Assembly (NCBI GenBank): GCA_040755215.1
Contig: JBFMBG010000069.1
Location: 1-16,895 of the forward strand
Source: JAIMBK01 sp040755215
GTDB taxonomy: Bacteria > Bacillota > Desulfotomaculia > Desulfotomaculales > Nap2-2B
Length of the DNA: 16,895 bases
Direction of reading: 5' to 3'
Shown: positions 6,384 to 15,400 of the stretch, piece after piece
Numbering within the stretch: position 1 is the stretch's first letter
Layout of the letters: every line of letters begins with the position of its first letter
Notes under the pieces: generated by a model
The model's database searches: none
The model's input: only the letters and a program-made list of their open reading frames with translations
What the model was told of the DNA's origin: nothing
Program-made: the position numbers and the translations under genes

Positions 6384-7880
6384 ATGGACGCATCTCAATC
6401 TAGTATAAATATCGGGCAAGACCTCGTTTTGCCACTAGATAACCTTTTAGGTAAATGCATAGCGATTCTAGGTATTAGAGGTTCCGGAAAAACTAATACA
6501 TCAGCAGTTCTTATTGAGGAGCTGCTAGCTGGAGGGATGCCTATTGTCGTAGTAGATATAGAAGGGGAATATTGGGGTTTAAAAGAGCGTTTTGAAGTAA
6601 TCGTTGTCGGAAAATCAGCTAGAGCTGACATCATGATTGGTTCCGAACATGGTGCACCACTTGCGAGAGAAAGCTTAAGGCTGGGAATTCCGTTGATTCT
6701 TGATGTCAGTGGATTTATGATGGATGATATTAATGCACTCTTGCTTGATTTTTTCACTTGTCTATGGCAAGAATCGGGGGCTAAGCGGACACCCTACCAT
6801 ATCGTGCTTGAAGAAGCACATGAATTCGTACCGCAGAATGTGAAAACAGATCTCAAAGAAATTCTCGGTCGTATTGCGCTTCGAGGAAGAAAACGTGGAT
6901 TGGGAGTGACTCTGGTTAGTCAAAGGTCAGCTAAGGTGGAAAAGGATATTCTTACTCAAGCAGAACTACTGTTGTTACATAAAGTCGTCCATCCTTCTGA
7001 CTTACGAGTATATAAAGACCTCATCCCGTGGCCGCATAAGCAGGTTGAGGAAAATGTCTTGCAGCTAAAGCAAGGGGAGGCCATATTTCTGTTTCGAGAT
7101 TATTGTCAGCGTGTTACAGTTCGAAAACGCTATACTTTTCACGCAGGGTTCACTCCCGATTTAAAAGAAGCAAAGTTGCCAGAATTGAAAAAGACCAGCG
7201 ATGAACTTATCAAGGCGATTACAAGAGTCACTCAATTAGGGGGTGCCAAGAAAGATAGGCTAGCAACGTTGAAAAAAGAGGTTGAAAAGTTAAAACTCCA
7301 ACTGGCTGAGCGCGATAAACAAATTGAACAACTAGAAAGTCAGTTGCAACTTCTCAGCCGGCTTAAGGTTAACATGGATGAACGCATTCTGGCGAAAATT
7401 TTTGAAAATGTCATAAAAGGAAGGAGTCAGTCGCAGTCCTCTTTAATTACAGAGCAAAAACATATAAGTACCATAATAAATAAAGAAAAAAATGAGTCGC
7501 GTTTAGACGGGTCTTTTTTTGAGAGATTTTCTGAACCAGTCAAGCTGCACGGTATTCGAATCATGAAACGTATTTTAACTTTAAATGAGGTACAAAAGGC
7601 AGTCTTAAAGCTGCTTGTGTCTCGTCATCCTTCTGCCTACACATATTCCCAAATTGCTAGCTGGGTTGAGTATAGCGAATCAACACTGTATAAGAATAAT
7701 CCTTCAAATCTAATACAGATGGGACTAATCGGAAGAAAACGAAAGGGTGATGGATATCATTTCTGGTCAACCCTACATGAATTTATTACTGAAGAGTTTA
7801 GCATATATATACCAGAGATCACCGAAGATCACCTAGACGAAATATTTGATTTCCTGAGGAATTGGATTTGCACTTTGTAA
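6384..7880 (+). CDS. HerA/DUF87-type P-loop ATPase with coiled coil and C-terminal winged helix
   Basis: 498 residues, ATG preceded by GAGGAG at 9 bases. The ATPase core (about 10-250) has Walker A GIRGSGKT (30-37), the HerA-type VVVDIEGEYWG (56-65), Walker B/catalytic HIVLEEAHEF (139-148, E143/E144) and an arginine-rich LRGRKRGLGVTLVSQR (167-181) typical of the FtsK/HerA hexameric pump clade. Residues about 262-330 form a charged coiled coil (LKKEVEKLKLQLAERDKQIE), followed by a basic, polar linker, and residues about 400-465 form a winged helix (NEVQKAVLKLLVSRHPSAYT; SNLIQMGLIGRKRKGDGYHF). HerA proteins form hexamers that translocate DNA; in repair they work with NurA, and in defence with partners such as Sir2 or DUF4297. 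Here no nuclease or Sir2 is adjacent; a HEPN-like gene is in the same operon. I infer that this is the motor or sensor of the cassette. Confidence 0.9.
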   Translation: MDASQSSINIGQDLVLPLDNLLGKCIAILGIRGSGKTNTSAVLIEELLAGGMPIVVVDIEGEYWGLKERFEVIVVGKSARADIMIGSEHGAPLARESLRLGIPLILDVSGFMMDDINALLLDFFTCLWQESGAKRTPYHIVLEEAHEFVPQNVKTDLKEILGRIALRGRKRGLGVTLVSQRSAKVEKDILTQAELLLLHKVVHPSDLRVYKDLIPWPHKQVEENVLQLKQGEAIFLFRDYCQRVTVRKRYTFHAGFTPDLKEAKLPELKKTSDELIKAITRVTQLGGAKKDRLATLKKEVEKLKLQLAERDKQIEQLESQLQLLSRLKVNMDERILAKIFENVIKGRSQSQSSLITEQKHISTIINKEKNESRLDGSFFERFSEPVKLHGIRIMKRILTLNEVQKAVLKLLVSRHPSAYTYSQIASWVEYSESTLYKNNPSNLIQMGLIGRKRKGDGYHFWSTLHEFITEEFSIYIPEITEDHLDEIFDFLRNWICTL

Positions 7881-8186
7881 AAAATTTATCTGTGACGATC
7901 AACTCATACTAATGGGATATGTTAAAAGTAGCTTTTAAGATTAAACCCGGCTAAGAAACATTCTGGCTAGGCTGATGCTCGGTTTCGCCCGAATTTCACC
8001 GGCTTGGTCGGTTCCGGCCAGGAGTATTTCTTAAGATTTGTGTGCGCACGGGGTTTTATAAAGAGATCCTGGTGGTTTTTAATTCCACGGCGGCGCGACA
8101 CGGGACGATTTACGAGTAGTTGGAAGTGCTTCGCGCCCTGGCGCACAATTGAAGGGGAGAGGGACACGCCGGCGGACCTGCCGTAG
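7881..8186. other. Spacer of degraded sequence, with inverted repeat at 7922-7938
   Basis: The region starts AT-rich with TTAAAAG-TAG-CTTTTAA (7922-7938), a perfect 7-bp inverted repeat 42 bases after the ATPase stop; it could be a weak terminator, but the stem is all A/T except one pair. From about 7960 the sequence becomes GC-rich and protein-like but is closed by stops: one frame gives FYKEILVVFNSTAARHGTIY, a TAG, LEVLRALAHN and a TGA. This is probably the beginning of the decayed gene whose clearer part follows. No intact gene is supported. Confidence 0.45.
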
Positions 8187-8490
8187 TTAGAGGTGTTGCT
8201 CCGCGGGATTTTCGAGAAGAGGCGGTTTCTGGCGGGGACGCCGGAGCGGCTGAAGCTGATTGCGCGGGATATTCTAGATCACTTCACGGAACGATCAAAA
8301 ACGCTGGCGGGCAAGGCGTTAATTGTCTGCATGAGCCGGCGCATCTGCATCAAGCTTTTAAATTTTTTTCGGGAGCTTCCGGGCTGTCCCGAATTGGCGG
8401 TGGTGATGACCGGCTCGGCGAGCGACCCTGCGGATTACCAGCTGCACATCCGCAGCAAGGCCAAACAGGAATGGAAGAAGCCCGGGGGGC
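8187..8490 (+). pseudogene. hsdR: Fragment of type I restriction enzyme R subunit (HsdR)
   Basis: About 95 codons match the HsdR motor region as I know it: RRFLAGTPERLKLIARDILD, HFTERSKTLAGKALIVCMSR-RIC, then VVMTGSASDPADYQLHIRSK. The blocks IVCMSRRIC and VMTGSASDP are hallmark HsdR stretches, lying between the helicase lobes. Full HsdR is about 1000 residues; here the nuclease and first helicase lobe are missing upstream and the rest ends abruptly after HIRSKAKQ. No hsdM or hsdS is near. It is non-functional wreckage of an older restriction system, and its truncation coincides with an apparent insertion-sequence end. Confidence 0.8.
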
Positions 8491-8510
8491 TGGAATCCCA
8501 CCTATACAGG

Positions 8511-8570
8511 GTGGCACGACGAGCTACTCCTTCGTACTGAAATTTTCACTGACCGATTTTTACCCTGACA
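8511..8570 (+). mobile_element. Possible terminal remnant of an IS21-family element
   Basis: Read on the minus strand from 8570 the sequence starts TGTCAGGGTAAAAATCGGTC and continues AGTGAAAATTTCAGTACG. It thus has a TGTCA tip and the closely spaced AAAATYGRYCAGTGAAAATT-type repeats that I associate with IS21-family ends. No istA or istB gene remains. Its position right where HsdR similarity stops fits insertion followed by deletion. The family assignment rests on memory of end patterns and is tentative. Confidence 0.35.
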
Positions 8571-8606
8571 ATATCCCTAACGGATCACATCGCATTTGAT
8601 ATAGCC

Positions 8607-8646
8607 TTGACATAAGCCACGCGATCCTATATGCTCTTAGCAAGAG
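8607..8646 (+). promoter_or_regulatory. Sigma-A promoter with small palindrome at the start site of the helicase gene
   Basis: TTGACA (8607-8612), 17 bases, TATGCT (8630-8635). Immediately over the -10 end and start site lies CTCTT-AGC-AAGAG (8634-8646), two perfect 5-base arms. The downstream protein carries an N-terminal Xre-type HTH, so autoregulation is a natural guess. The promoter is outside the putative IS end. GGGGGAG (8668-8674) then precedes the GTG start. Confidence 0.55.
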
Positions 8647-8678
8647 AATCCTTCGTTGGATGAAAATGGGGGAGTAGA

Positions 8679-11600
8679 GTGGAGTATATCCCTCAGGATT
8701 ATCCGGACCGGATCAGGCGGCTGCGGGCCAAATTGGGCTTGAGCCAGAAGCGCTTGGCGGAACTTCTGGGCGTCTCCTTTGCGTCCGTCAACCGGTGGGA
8801 GAACGGGCAGGCGCGCCCCAACCGCCTGGCGTGGGCTCAGATCCTGCACCTGGAAATAGATGATTCCGAAGGGTTGCGCAAGCCGCCGCTAACCGTCGGC
8901 AGCAGCAGTCAGATAGTCAACGCACTATTTGCGGCCGAAGAAAAAGCGGCCTACCGGCCGTCCGCTGTGCCGCCAGAGCCGCACGAGCCGGGCAAAGTAG
9001 ATTTCACCGCCCCGCCGGAGATCGTCCGCCTGGCCGTCGAAGCCGAGCGCCTGACTTACGGCCATCTTTTCAGCCCGGCCCTGGCCACCGAAACCTCACT
9101 GATTGACCCGTTACCGCACCAGCGCATCGCCGTGTATGACCATCTGCTTCCCCAGCCCAGGCTGCGGTTTTTGCTGGCCGATGATGCCGGTGCCGGCAAG
9201 ACCATTATGGCCGGTCTCTATATCCGCGAGATGCTCACCCGGCGGCTGATCCGGCGCGTCCTGATCGTGCCGCCCGCAGGCCTGGTGGGGAACTGGCAAA
9301 GGGAACTGCGAACACTCTTTTCCCTGCCGTTTAAAATAGTGACCGGTGCGGATGCGCGCGCCGGCAACCCCTTCACCGGGCCGGAAAGCGACCTGGTTAT
9401 CGTCAGCGTGGACACGCTCTGTGGCGCGCAAGCCTTTGCCCGTCTCCGCGAGTCCGGCGTGGAGCCCTACGATCTGGTTGTTTTCGATGAGGCACATAAA
9501 CTGGCAGCCGACCGCAATCCCGATTTCACCGTCCGGAAGACCGACCGCTACCGCCTGGCCGAAGCGATCGCGGGGGCCTCGGACGACCCCGACTGGATGC
9601 TGTCCTGGCAGTGCCACCACCTGCTCCTGCTCACCGCCACGCCCCATATGGGCAAAGACTTCCCCTACTTCTGCCTGTGGCGGCTGCTGGAACCGGAGAT
9701 ACTCTCCACTATAGACGCCTTCAACGCCTACCCGGCACAGGCGCGGCGGCGCCATTTCCTCCGGCGTACCAAAGAAGAAATGGTGCGGTTTGACGGCACG
9801 CCGATTTATCCGAAAAGGGAATCCCGCACGTTGAGCTATGACCTGGGACCTGCCGAGCAGCAGCTCTATGACGAGACTACCAGTTACATCCGGACCTATT
9901 ATAATCGCGCCCGTGTCTTAAACCGTTCGGCCGCCCGCCTGGCCATGAGCATCTTTCAGCGCCGGCTGGCGAGTTCCACCTACGCTCTGTTGCGGTCTCT
10001 CGAGCGGCGGCTGGAAAAATTGGGCGTCCTGATCGAAGATATTCGGACCGGCCGGCTTACGGAGGAAGAGCTTACCGCCTACCAGCGGAAGGTGGACAAA
10101 ACGCCCGACATTTTTGACCGGATGACCGCCGACGAAGAGGAGCCGCAGGAGGGCCGCGAGCAAAACGAAATTGTTGAGGACCAGGCCTTAAAAGGGGTGG
10201 TCGCCACTTCGCTGGCCGAGCTTCAGGCCGAGCGGATGCAGGTTGAGGACCTGCTTGGCCTGGCGCGGCGGGTGTTTGCGTCCGGCGAGGAGGCGAAGTT
10301 CGAAAAACTGCGCGAGGTGGTGCAGGACGAGCGTTTCAAGGACGAAAAGATCCTGATTTTCACCGAGCACCGGGATACCCTCGATTTCCTGATCCGGCGC
10401 CTGGAAGGCCTGGGCTACACAGGAAAGGTTGCCTTTATCCACGGCGGCATGGACTACCAGGAACGCGAGGCGCAGGTGGCCTTCTTCAAGCGGCCGGTGC
10501 GGGAAGGCGGCGCGAACCTGATGGTCGCCACCGACGCTGCCGGGGAGGGGATCAACCTCCAATTCTGTTGGCTGATGGTGAATTACGACATTCCCTGGAA
10601 CCCGGCGCGGCTTGAGCAGCGGATGGGGCGCGTCCACCGCTACAGGCAGATGCACGATCCGGTGCTGATCTTCAACCTGGTGGCGGGGAAAACCCGGGAG
10701 GGCAGGGTGCTGAAAACGCTGCTCGAGAAATTGGAGCAAATCCGCCGCGAACTCGGCTCGGATAAGGTTTTCGACGTGATCGGAATGCAGTTCGAAGGGG
10801 TTTCGCTAAAAGAGTTGATTCTGCAGGCGGTGGTGGACGAGCAGACCGAAGATGCCGTCCGGCAGGTTGAGGGCCGCCTTGCGCCGGAACAGGTCAGGGC
10901 GCGGCTTTTGCAGCGGGAAAAGCTTCTCGGCGCCGGCGGGGATATCGCCCGTCAGTTACCTGAACAACGGGCCAGATTGGAGCGCGAAACGTTGCGGCGG
11001 CTGCTGCCGGGATACGTCCGGCGCTTTCTCGAGAGATCGGCACCGCTTTTAGATATCGGCATTGACGGCGATCTGGAAGGCTATTTCTCCTTCCGGCCCC
11101 TCAAACCGGGGGCGCTCGACCCCTTGTGGCCCGTCCTGGAAAATTACGACCCCGCAAGGTGGGAGCGGTTGACCGTTAATAAGCCGCCCGAGGGCGAGCA
11201 GGCGATCTTTCTGCACCCCGGCGAACCGCTCTTCGATCGCTACTGTTCCCTGGTGCGCGGCCGGTTCGCGGCTCTGGCGCGAAAGGGCGGCGTTTTTGTT
11301 GATCCTTATACGGAGCGCCCCTACCTCTTCCATGTGGTGTTGGTCAGGGTTATGCGGCGGGCCGATCCGGCGCTGCCCGAGTTTTTTGGCCGGGAAGAAC
11401 TGGTGGAGTCGCGTTTGGTGGCGCTGCGGCAGGACGAGACCGGCAAGATCGAGGAGTGTCCGGTGGAGCACCTTATGTTATTGCGCGGCGCGCCAGCAAT
11501 CCCCGCGGCGGCCATCCCTCTTGTTTCCACGATCGCCGCTGCCGGCGAGCAGGTGAAAAACTTCGTTGGGGAGCGGATTGCCGGACCAATTGCCGCGGCC

Positions 11601-12305
11601 CGCAGGCAGGCGCTGCTCGCTACCCTGGCCGGGCGGGAGGAGTTTATCCTCCGGGGTTACGCTTACCAGGAAGCGGAACTCGCCTTGAAACGGACCCGCC
11701 TTTCCGAACGGGCTGGGGCGGGCGATGCGGCGGCTAAGGGTGAACTGACGAAGGTTAAGAAGCAGCAGCGGGAACTCACCGACCGGATCGAGCGGTCCCT
11801 GGCGGTGCTGCGGCGGGAGCCGGAACTGATTGTTCCGGGCGAGGTCCACTTTTTGGCGCACGCTTTAGTGGTGCCCTCTTCTGATCCGGAAGACAGGGCG
11901 CGTTACGACAGGGAGATTGAACGGATCGCCGTCCGGGTGGCCTGGGGCTACGAGGAGAGCCGCGGCTGTGCCGTCCGGGATGTTTCCGCCCCGGAACTGG
12001 CCATCCGGGCCGGCCTGGAGGCTTACCCCGGTTTCGATCTTTTGTCGCGCCACCCAGGCGGCGAGGAGCGCGCCATCGAGGTCAAGGGCCGGGCCGGCAC
12101 CGGCGACATAGAACTTTCGGAGAACGAATGGGCCAGGGCCTGCAACCTGCGCGACCGCTACTGGCTCTACGTCGTCTACGACTGTGCCAGCGCCCACCCG
12201 CGCCTCTTGCGCGTCCAGGACCCCTTCGGGAAATTGCTGGCCCGGCGCAAAGGCGGCGTGGTCATCGGGGAACAGGAGGTCTTCGCCGCGGCGGAGGGAG
12301 GATAA
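8679..12305 (+). CDS. Xre-HTH / SNF2-type helicase / DUF3883 fusion protein
   Basis: 1208 residues. Residues about 9-58 are an Xre HTH (RIRRLRAKLGLSQKRLAELL; SFASVNRWENG). The SNF2/superfamily 2 helicase follows: Walker A DDAGAGKT (168-175), DEAH (270-273), LLTATPHMGK (317-326), motif V ATDAAGEGIN (617-626) and motif VI QRMGRVHRYR (647-656). Between the lobes is a long, acidic helical insert (about 430-540). The C-terminus (about 1105-1200) is DUF3883 with a PD-(D/E)xK-like pattern, D1120 then IEVKG (E1134, K1136), and ends ENEW...YWLYVVYD. Helicases of this family sit beside COG1743 methyltransferases in HMA and DISARM-related defence loci. An HTH at the N-terminus is unusual in my experience and could bind its own promoter or invading DNA. 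The start is GTG behind GGGGGAG, only 4 bases away. The gene is GC-rich (over 60%). Confidence 0.92.
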   Translation: MEYIPQDYPDRIRRLRAKLGLSQKRLAELLGVSFASVNRWENGQARPNRLAWAQILHLEIDDSEGLRKPPLTVGSSSQIVNALFAAEEKAAYRPSAVPPEPHEPGKVDFTAPPEIVRLAVEAERLTYGHLFSPALATETSLIDPLPHQRIAVYDHLLPQPRLRFLLADDAGAGKTIMAGLYIREMLTRRLIRRVLIVPPAGLVGNWQRELRTLFSLPFKIVTGADARAGNPFTGPESDLVIVSVDTLCGAQAFARLRESGVEPYDLVVFDEAHKLAADRNPDFTVRKTDRYRLAEAIAGASDDPDWMLSWQCHHLLLLTATPHMGKDFPYFCLWRLLEPEILSTIDAFNAYPAQARRRHFLRRTKEEMVRFDGTPIYPKRESRTLSYDLGPAEQQLYDETTSYIRTYYNRARVLNRSAARLAMSIFQRRLASSTYALLRSLERRLEKLGVLIEDIRTGRLTEEELTAYQRKVDKTPDIFDRMTADEEEPQEGREQNEIVEDQALKGVVATSLAELQAERMQVEDLLGLARRVFASGEEAKFEKLREVVQDERFKDEKILIFTEHRDTLDFLIRRLEGLGYTGKVAFIHGGMDYQEREAQVAFFKRPVREGGANLMVATDAAGEGINLQFCWLMVNYDIPWNPARLEQRMGRVHRYRQMHDPVLIFNLVAGKTREGRVLKTLLEKLEQIRRELGSDKVFDVIGMQFEGVSLKELILQAVVDEQTEDAVRQVEGRLAPEQVRARLLQREKLLGAGGDIARQLPEQRARLERETLRRLLPGYVRRFLERSAPLLDIGIDGDLEGYFSFRPLKPGALDPLWPVLENYDPARWERLTVNKPPEGEQAIFLHPGEPLFDRYCSLVRGRFAALARKGGVFVDPYTERPYLFHVVLVRVMRRADPALPEFFGREELVESRLVALRQDETGKIEECPVEHLMLLRGAPAIPAAAIPLVSTIAAAGEQVKNFVGERIAGPIAAARRQALLATLAGREEFILRGYAYQEAELALKRTRLSERAGAGDAAAKGELTKVKKQQRELTDRIERSLAVLRREPELIVPGEVHFLAHALVVPSSDPEDRARYDREIERIAVRVAWGYEESRGCAVRDVSAPELAIRAGLEAYPGFDLLSRHPGGEERAIEVKGRAGTGDIELSENEWARACNLRDRYWLYVVYDCASAHPRLLRVQDPFGKLLARRKGGVVIGEQEVFAAAEGG

Positions 12306-12307
12306 AA

Positions 12308-12443
12308 AAACGCCAGGACACGAAGGACATCAAGTAAATTCTAAGGATTTGGATAGGGGAAGGCGGTCGTGGTTTTTATGGAAGGAAACAATTCTAAAGA
12401 TAATTTTAATAATAATCTTGGCGCTCTTGGTGCCCTGGTGGTT
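12308..12443. repeat. Inverted-repeat element between helicase and methyltransferase genes
   Basis: 12308-12334 (containing CCAGGACACGAAGGACATCA) and 12417-12443 (containing CTTGGTGCCCTGGTGGTT) are complementary at 19 of 27 positions, flanking 82 AT-rich bases. The arms resemble the CACGAAGG/CTTGG-type dispersed intergenic repeats seen in many bacterial genomes. The right arm and half of the interior are read as the first 25 codons of the methyltransferase, so the element has probably been captured into the coding sequence, or the true start lies inside its end. Confidence 0.55.
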
Positions 12444-15400
12444 GGGGATTGTCCCCGTTTGATCGAGAGGGTCTTCCCGCTGAAGCAGGCGTCGCTGGAT
12501 GCGGTGCACGAGAAGAACGTGCGGCACGGGCACATCTCCACGCTGCACATTTGGCCGGCGCGGCGTCCGCTGGCGGCCTGCCGGGCGGCGCTGATCTCCA
12601 CACTGCTGCCCGATCCCGGCACGCCGGAGGAGCGCCGGCGTATTCTTGAGAACTTGGCGGGCCGGGTGGTCCGGAAGGTGGAGAAGAAGAAGCTGCCCGG
12701 CGGTAGAGTCATCGAGCGCATCAGGGAAGAAACCGAAGGCGGTATCCTGCACTGGGGGCGGGAGAACGGCCCGGCGTTGGAATGGTTCCGCGAGGAGATC
12801 AAAAAGGCTTACGGCGGCCGGGCGCCGAAGGTGCTGGACCCCTTCGCCGGAGGCGGGTCAATACCGCTGGAGGCGATGCGGCTCGGCTGCGAAGTGACCG
12901 CCATCGACATCAATCCGGTAGCCTGGTTCATCCTCAAGTGCACCCTGGAATACCCGCAGAAGCTGGCCGGGCAGAAAAGGCCGCTGCCGGAGTTTATTTT
13001 AGCCGACCAGGATTTTATGGAAGCCTTTTACAAGGTCCATCCGGGAATTGTTGGCCGGGGGCGGCCGCAGAAGAGGCAACTTGATTTGGAAAGTTTATTC
13101 AGCCAGCAAGAAATCGGAGAGCTTCCGGTGCCGGAGGCGGATCTCTCCTGGCACGTGCGCGCCTGGGGGAGATGGGTGCTTGAGCATGCTCGCCGGGAGC
13201 TGGCGCGCTTCTACCCGACCTATGCCGACTTCGAGCCGCTGAAGCCGGACGGGCGTCCGTTTGAGCTGCGCGAACCCAGGCTGGTGCCGCTTAAAGAGGA
13301 CGGTTCGCTCGACCTTGAAGCCTTGAATGCGGAATTTCCGGAGGAATACCTCCGGGACCCGCGCAACCCCCGCTGGGTGCCCAAGCCGACGGTGGCCTAC
13401 CTCTGGGCGCGGACGGTGCAGTGCAAGAACTGCCGGGCGACGGTACCGCTTTTGAAAACCCGCTGGCTCTGCAAGAAGGATAATAAGCGTGTGGTGCTGA
13501 CGATGGAGCCGAACCCGGATAAAACCGGCGTGGTCTTCGGCATCTGGAATGATGTGCCCGTGGCCGGCGGCAACGCGGCGCAAAGGAGGGAGCACGACCG
13601 GAAGACCGGCGCCGGCACCATGTCCCGCTCCGGCGCGACCTGCCCCTGCTGCGGTACCATCATGACCATGGAGGACATCCGCCTCGAGGGGCGGGCCGGG
13701 TGCCTGGGGGCGCAGATGACCGCCGTGGTGGTGGACGGGCCGAACGGTAAGGAGTACCGCCTGCCGGCGGCGGAGGAGATTCGTCTGGCGCAGGAAGCGG
13801 AGAAGGAGATAGACGGGGTCTTCGCCGGGATCCCCTTCGGGCTGCCGGAGGAGCCCACGCCCAAGGGTGGGAGTGGTGCGAGCAGGGCGTTCTCGGTTGA
13901 CGGCTACGGCTTTGAAAAATGGTCAACGCTCTTCACCCCCCGCCAGCTCCTGGCCCTCGGCACCTTCGTCAAATACACCCGCGTCGCCCGCAACGCCATG
14001 CGGGAGGCTGGCTACCCGCCCGAGTGGGTGGAGGCGGTGGGGGCGTATTTGGCCTGTGCGATAGACAGATTGGCAGACCGCGGAAGTTCTCTTTGCACTT
14101 GGACTGTTGGGTGGGACAAAATTCGGAATACGTTCGTTCGCTTTGCATTACCAGTTACGTGGGACTTTACTGAGGGTGTTCCCTTGAAAGATACCACTGG
14201 TGGATACCCGGGGGCGGTTGAATGGATCGAACAATTTGTTAAACATTGCCTGGTTGCAGTAAAAGATTATCAAACGGCCCAAGCACTCGCATCGTCTGCA
14301 ACTTGTTTTACCTGGGACTGCAAGATGGATTTCATTGTTACCGACCCCCCGTACTACGACGCCATCCCGTACTCCGACCTGATGGACTTCTTCTACGTCT
14401 GGTTGCGGCGGGTGCTGCACGGCCTGTCGCCCGAAATAGACGTGGCCTTCCGGGAACCGCTCTCCCCCAAGTGGGACCACGATAAAAACGACGGGGAGCT
14501 GATCGACGACGCCGGCCGCTTCGGCGGCGACAGGCAGAAATCGAAGGCCGCGTACGAGGAGGGGATGTTCCGCGCCTTCCAGGCCTGCTACCGGGCACTC
14601 AAGCCCGAAGGGCGGCTGGTCGTGGTCTTCGCCCACAAGCACCCGGACGCCTGGGAGGCTCTGGTCTCGGCCATCATCCGGGCCGGGTTTGTGGTGGTTG
14701 CCAGCTGGCCTATCCAGACGGAGATGGGCAACCGCACCCGCGCCCTCTCCTCGGCGGCGCTCGCTTCCTCCGTCTGGCTGGTCTGCAGGAAGCGCCCGGA
14801 AAACGCCCGCCCCGGCTGGGACAACCGCGTCTTAGAGGAGATGCGCGAGAAGATCCACACCCGGCTGCGGGAGTTCTGGGACGCGGGCATCCGGGGGCCC
14901 GACTTTGTCTGGGCGGCCACCGGCCCGGCGCTGGAGGCTTACAGCAAACATCCGGTGGTGAAAAAGGCCAACGAGCCCGGCCAGGTCATGACCATTTCCG
15001 AGTTCCTGCGGGCCGTCCGCCGGCTGGTGGTGGACTTTGTCGTCGGCCGGGTGCTCTCCCATAACGGCGGCGCGGAAGGCGCGAGCGGTTTAGACGACGT
15101 AACTACCTACTACCTGCTGCACCGCCACGACTTCGGCTTTGAGGACGTTCCGGCCGGGGCCTGCATCCTCTACGCCGTCTCCTGCAGCCTCTCGGACCGC
15201 GAACTCGTCGACCAGTACGACCTTCTGGCCCGCACCGGCGGTCAGGAGCAGGACGAAGAAGATAAAGAAGCCGGGGAAGAAGAGGGGGATGAAATCCAGG
15301 AAGGCACCGGCAGCAAAGTCCGGCTCAAACCCTGGCAGCAACGCAAACGAAAAACCCTGGGCCTGGACGGCGAGGGCCGCCCTGCGCCCCTCATCGACCA

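Noticed and set aside
9111..9755. Long minus-strand open frame (214 codons) inside the helicase gene, with others such as 10188-10739
   Set aside because: They oppose a helicase with intact motifs, carry no recognisable domain or ribosome site, and are expected by chance in GC-rich coding DNA.
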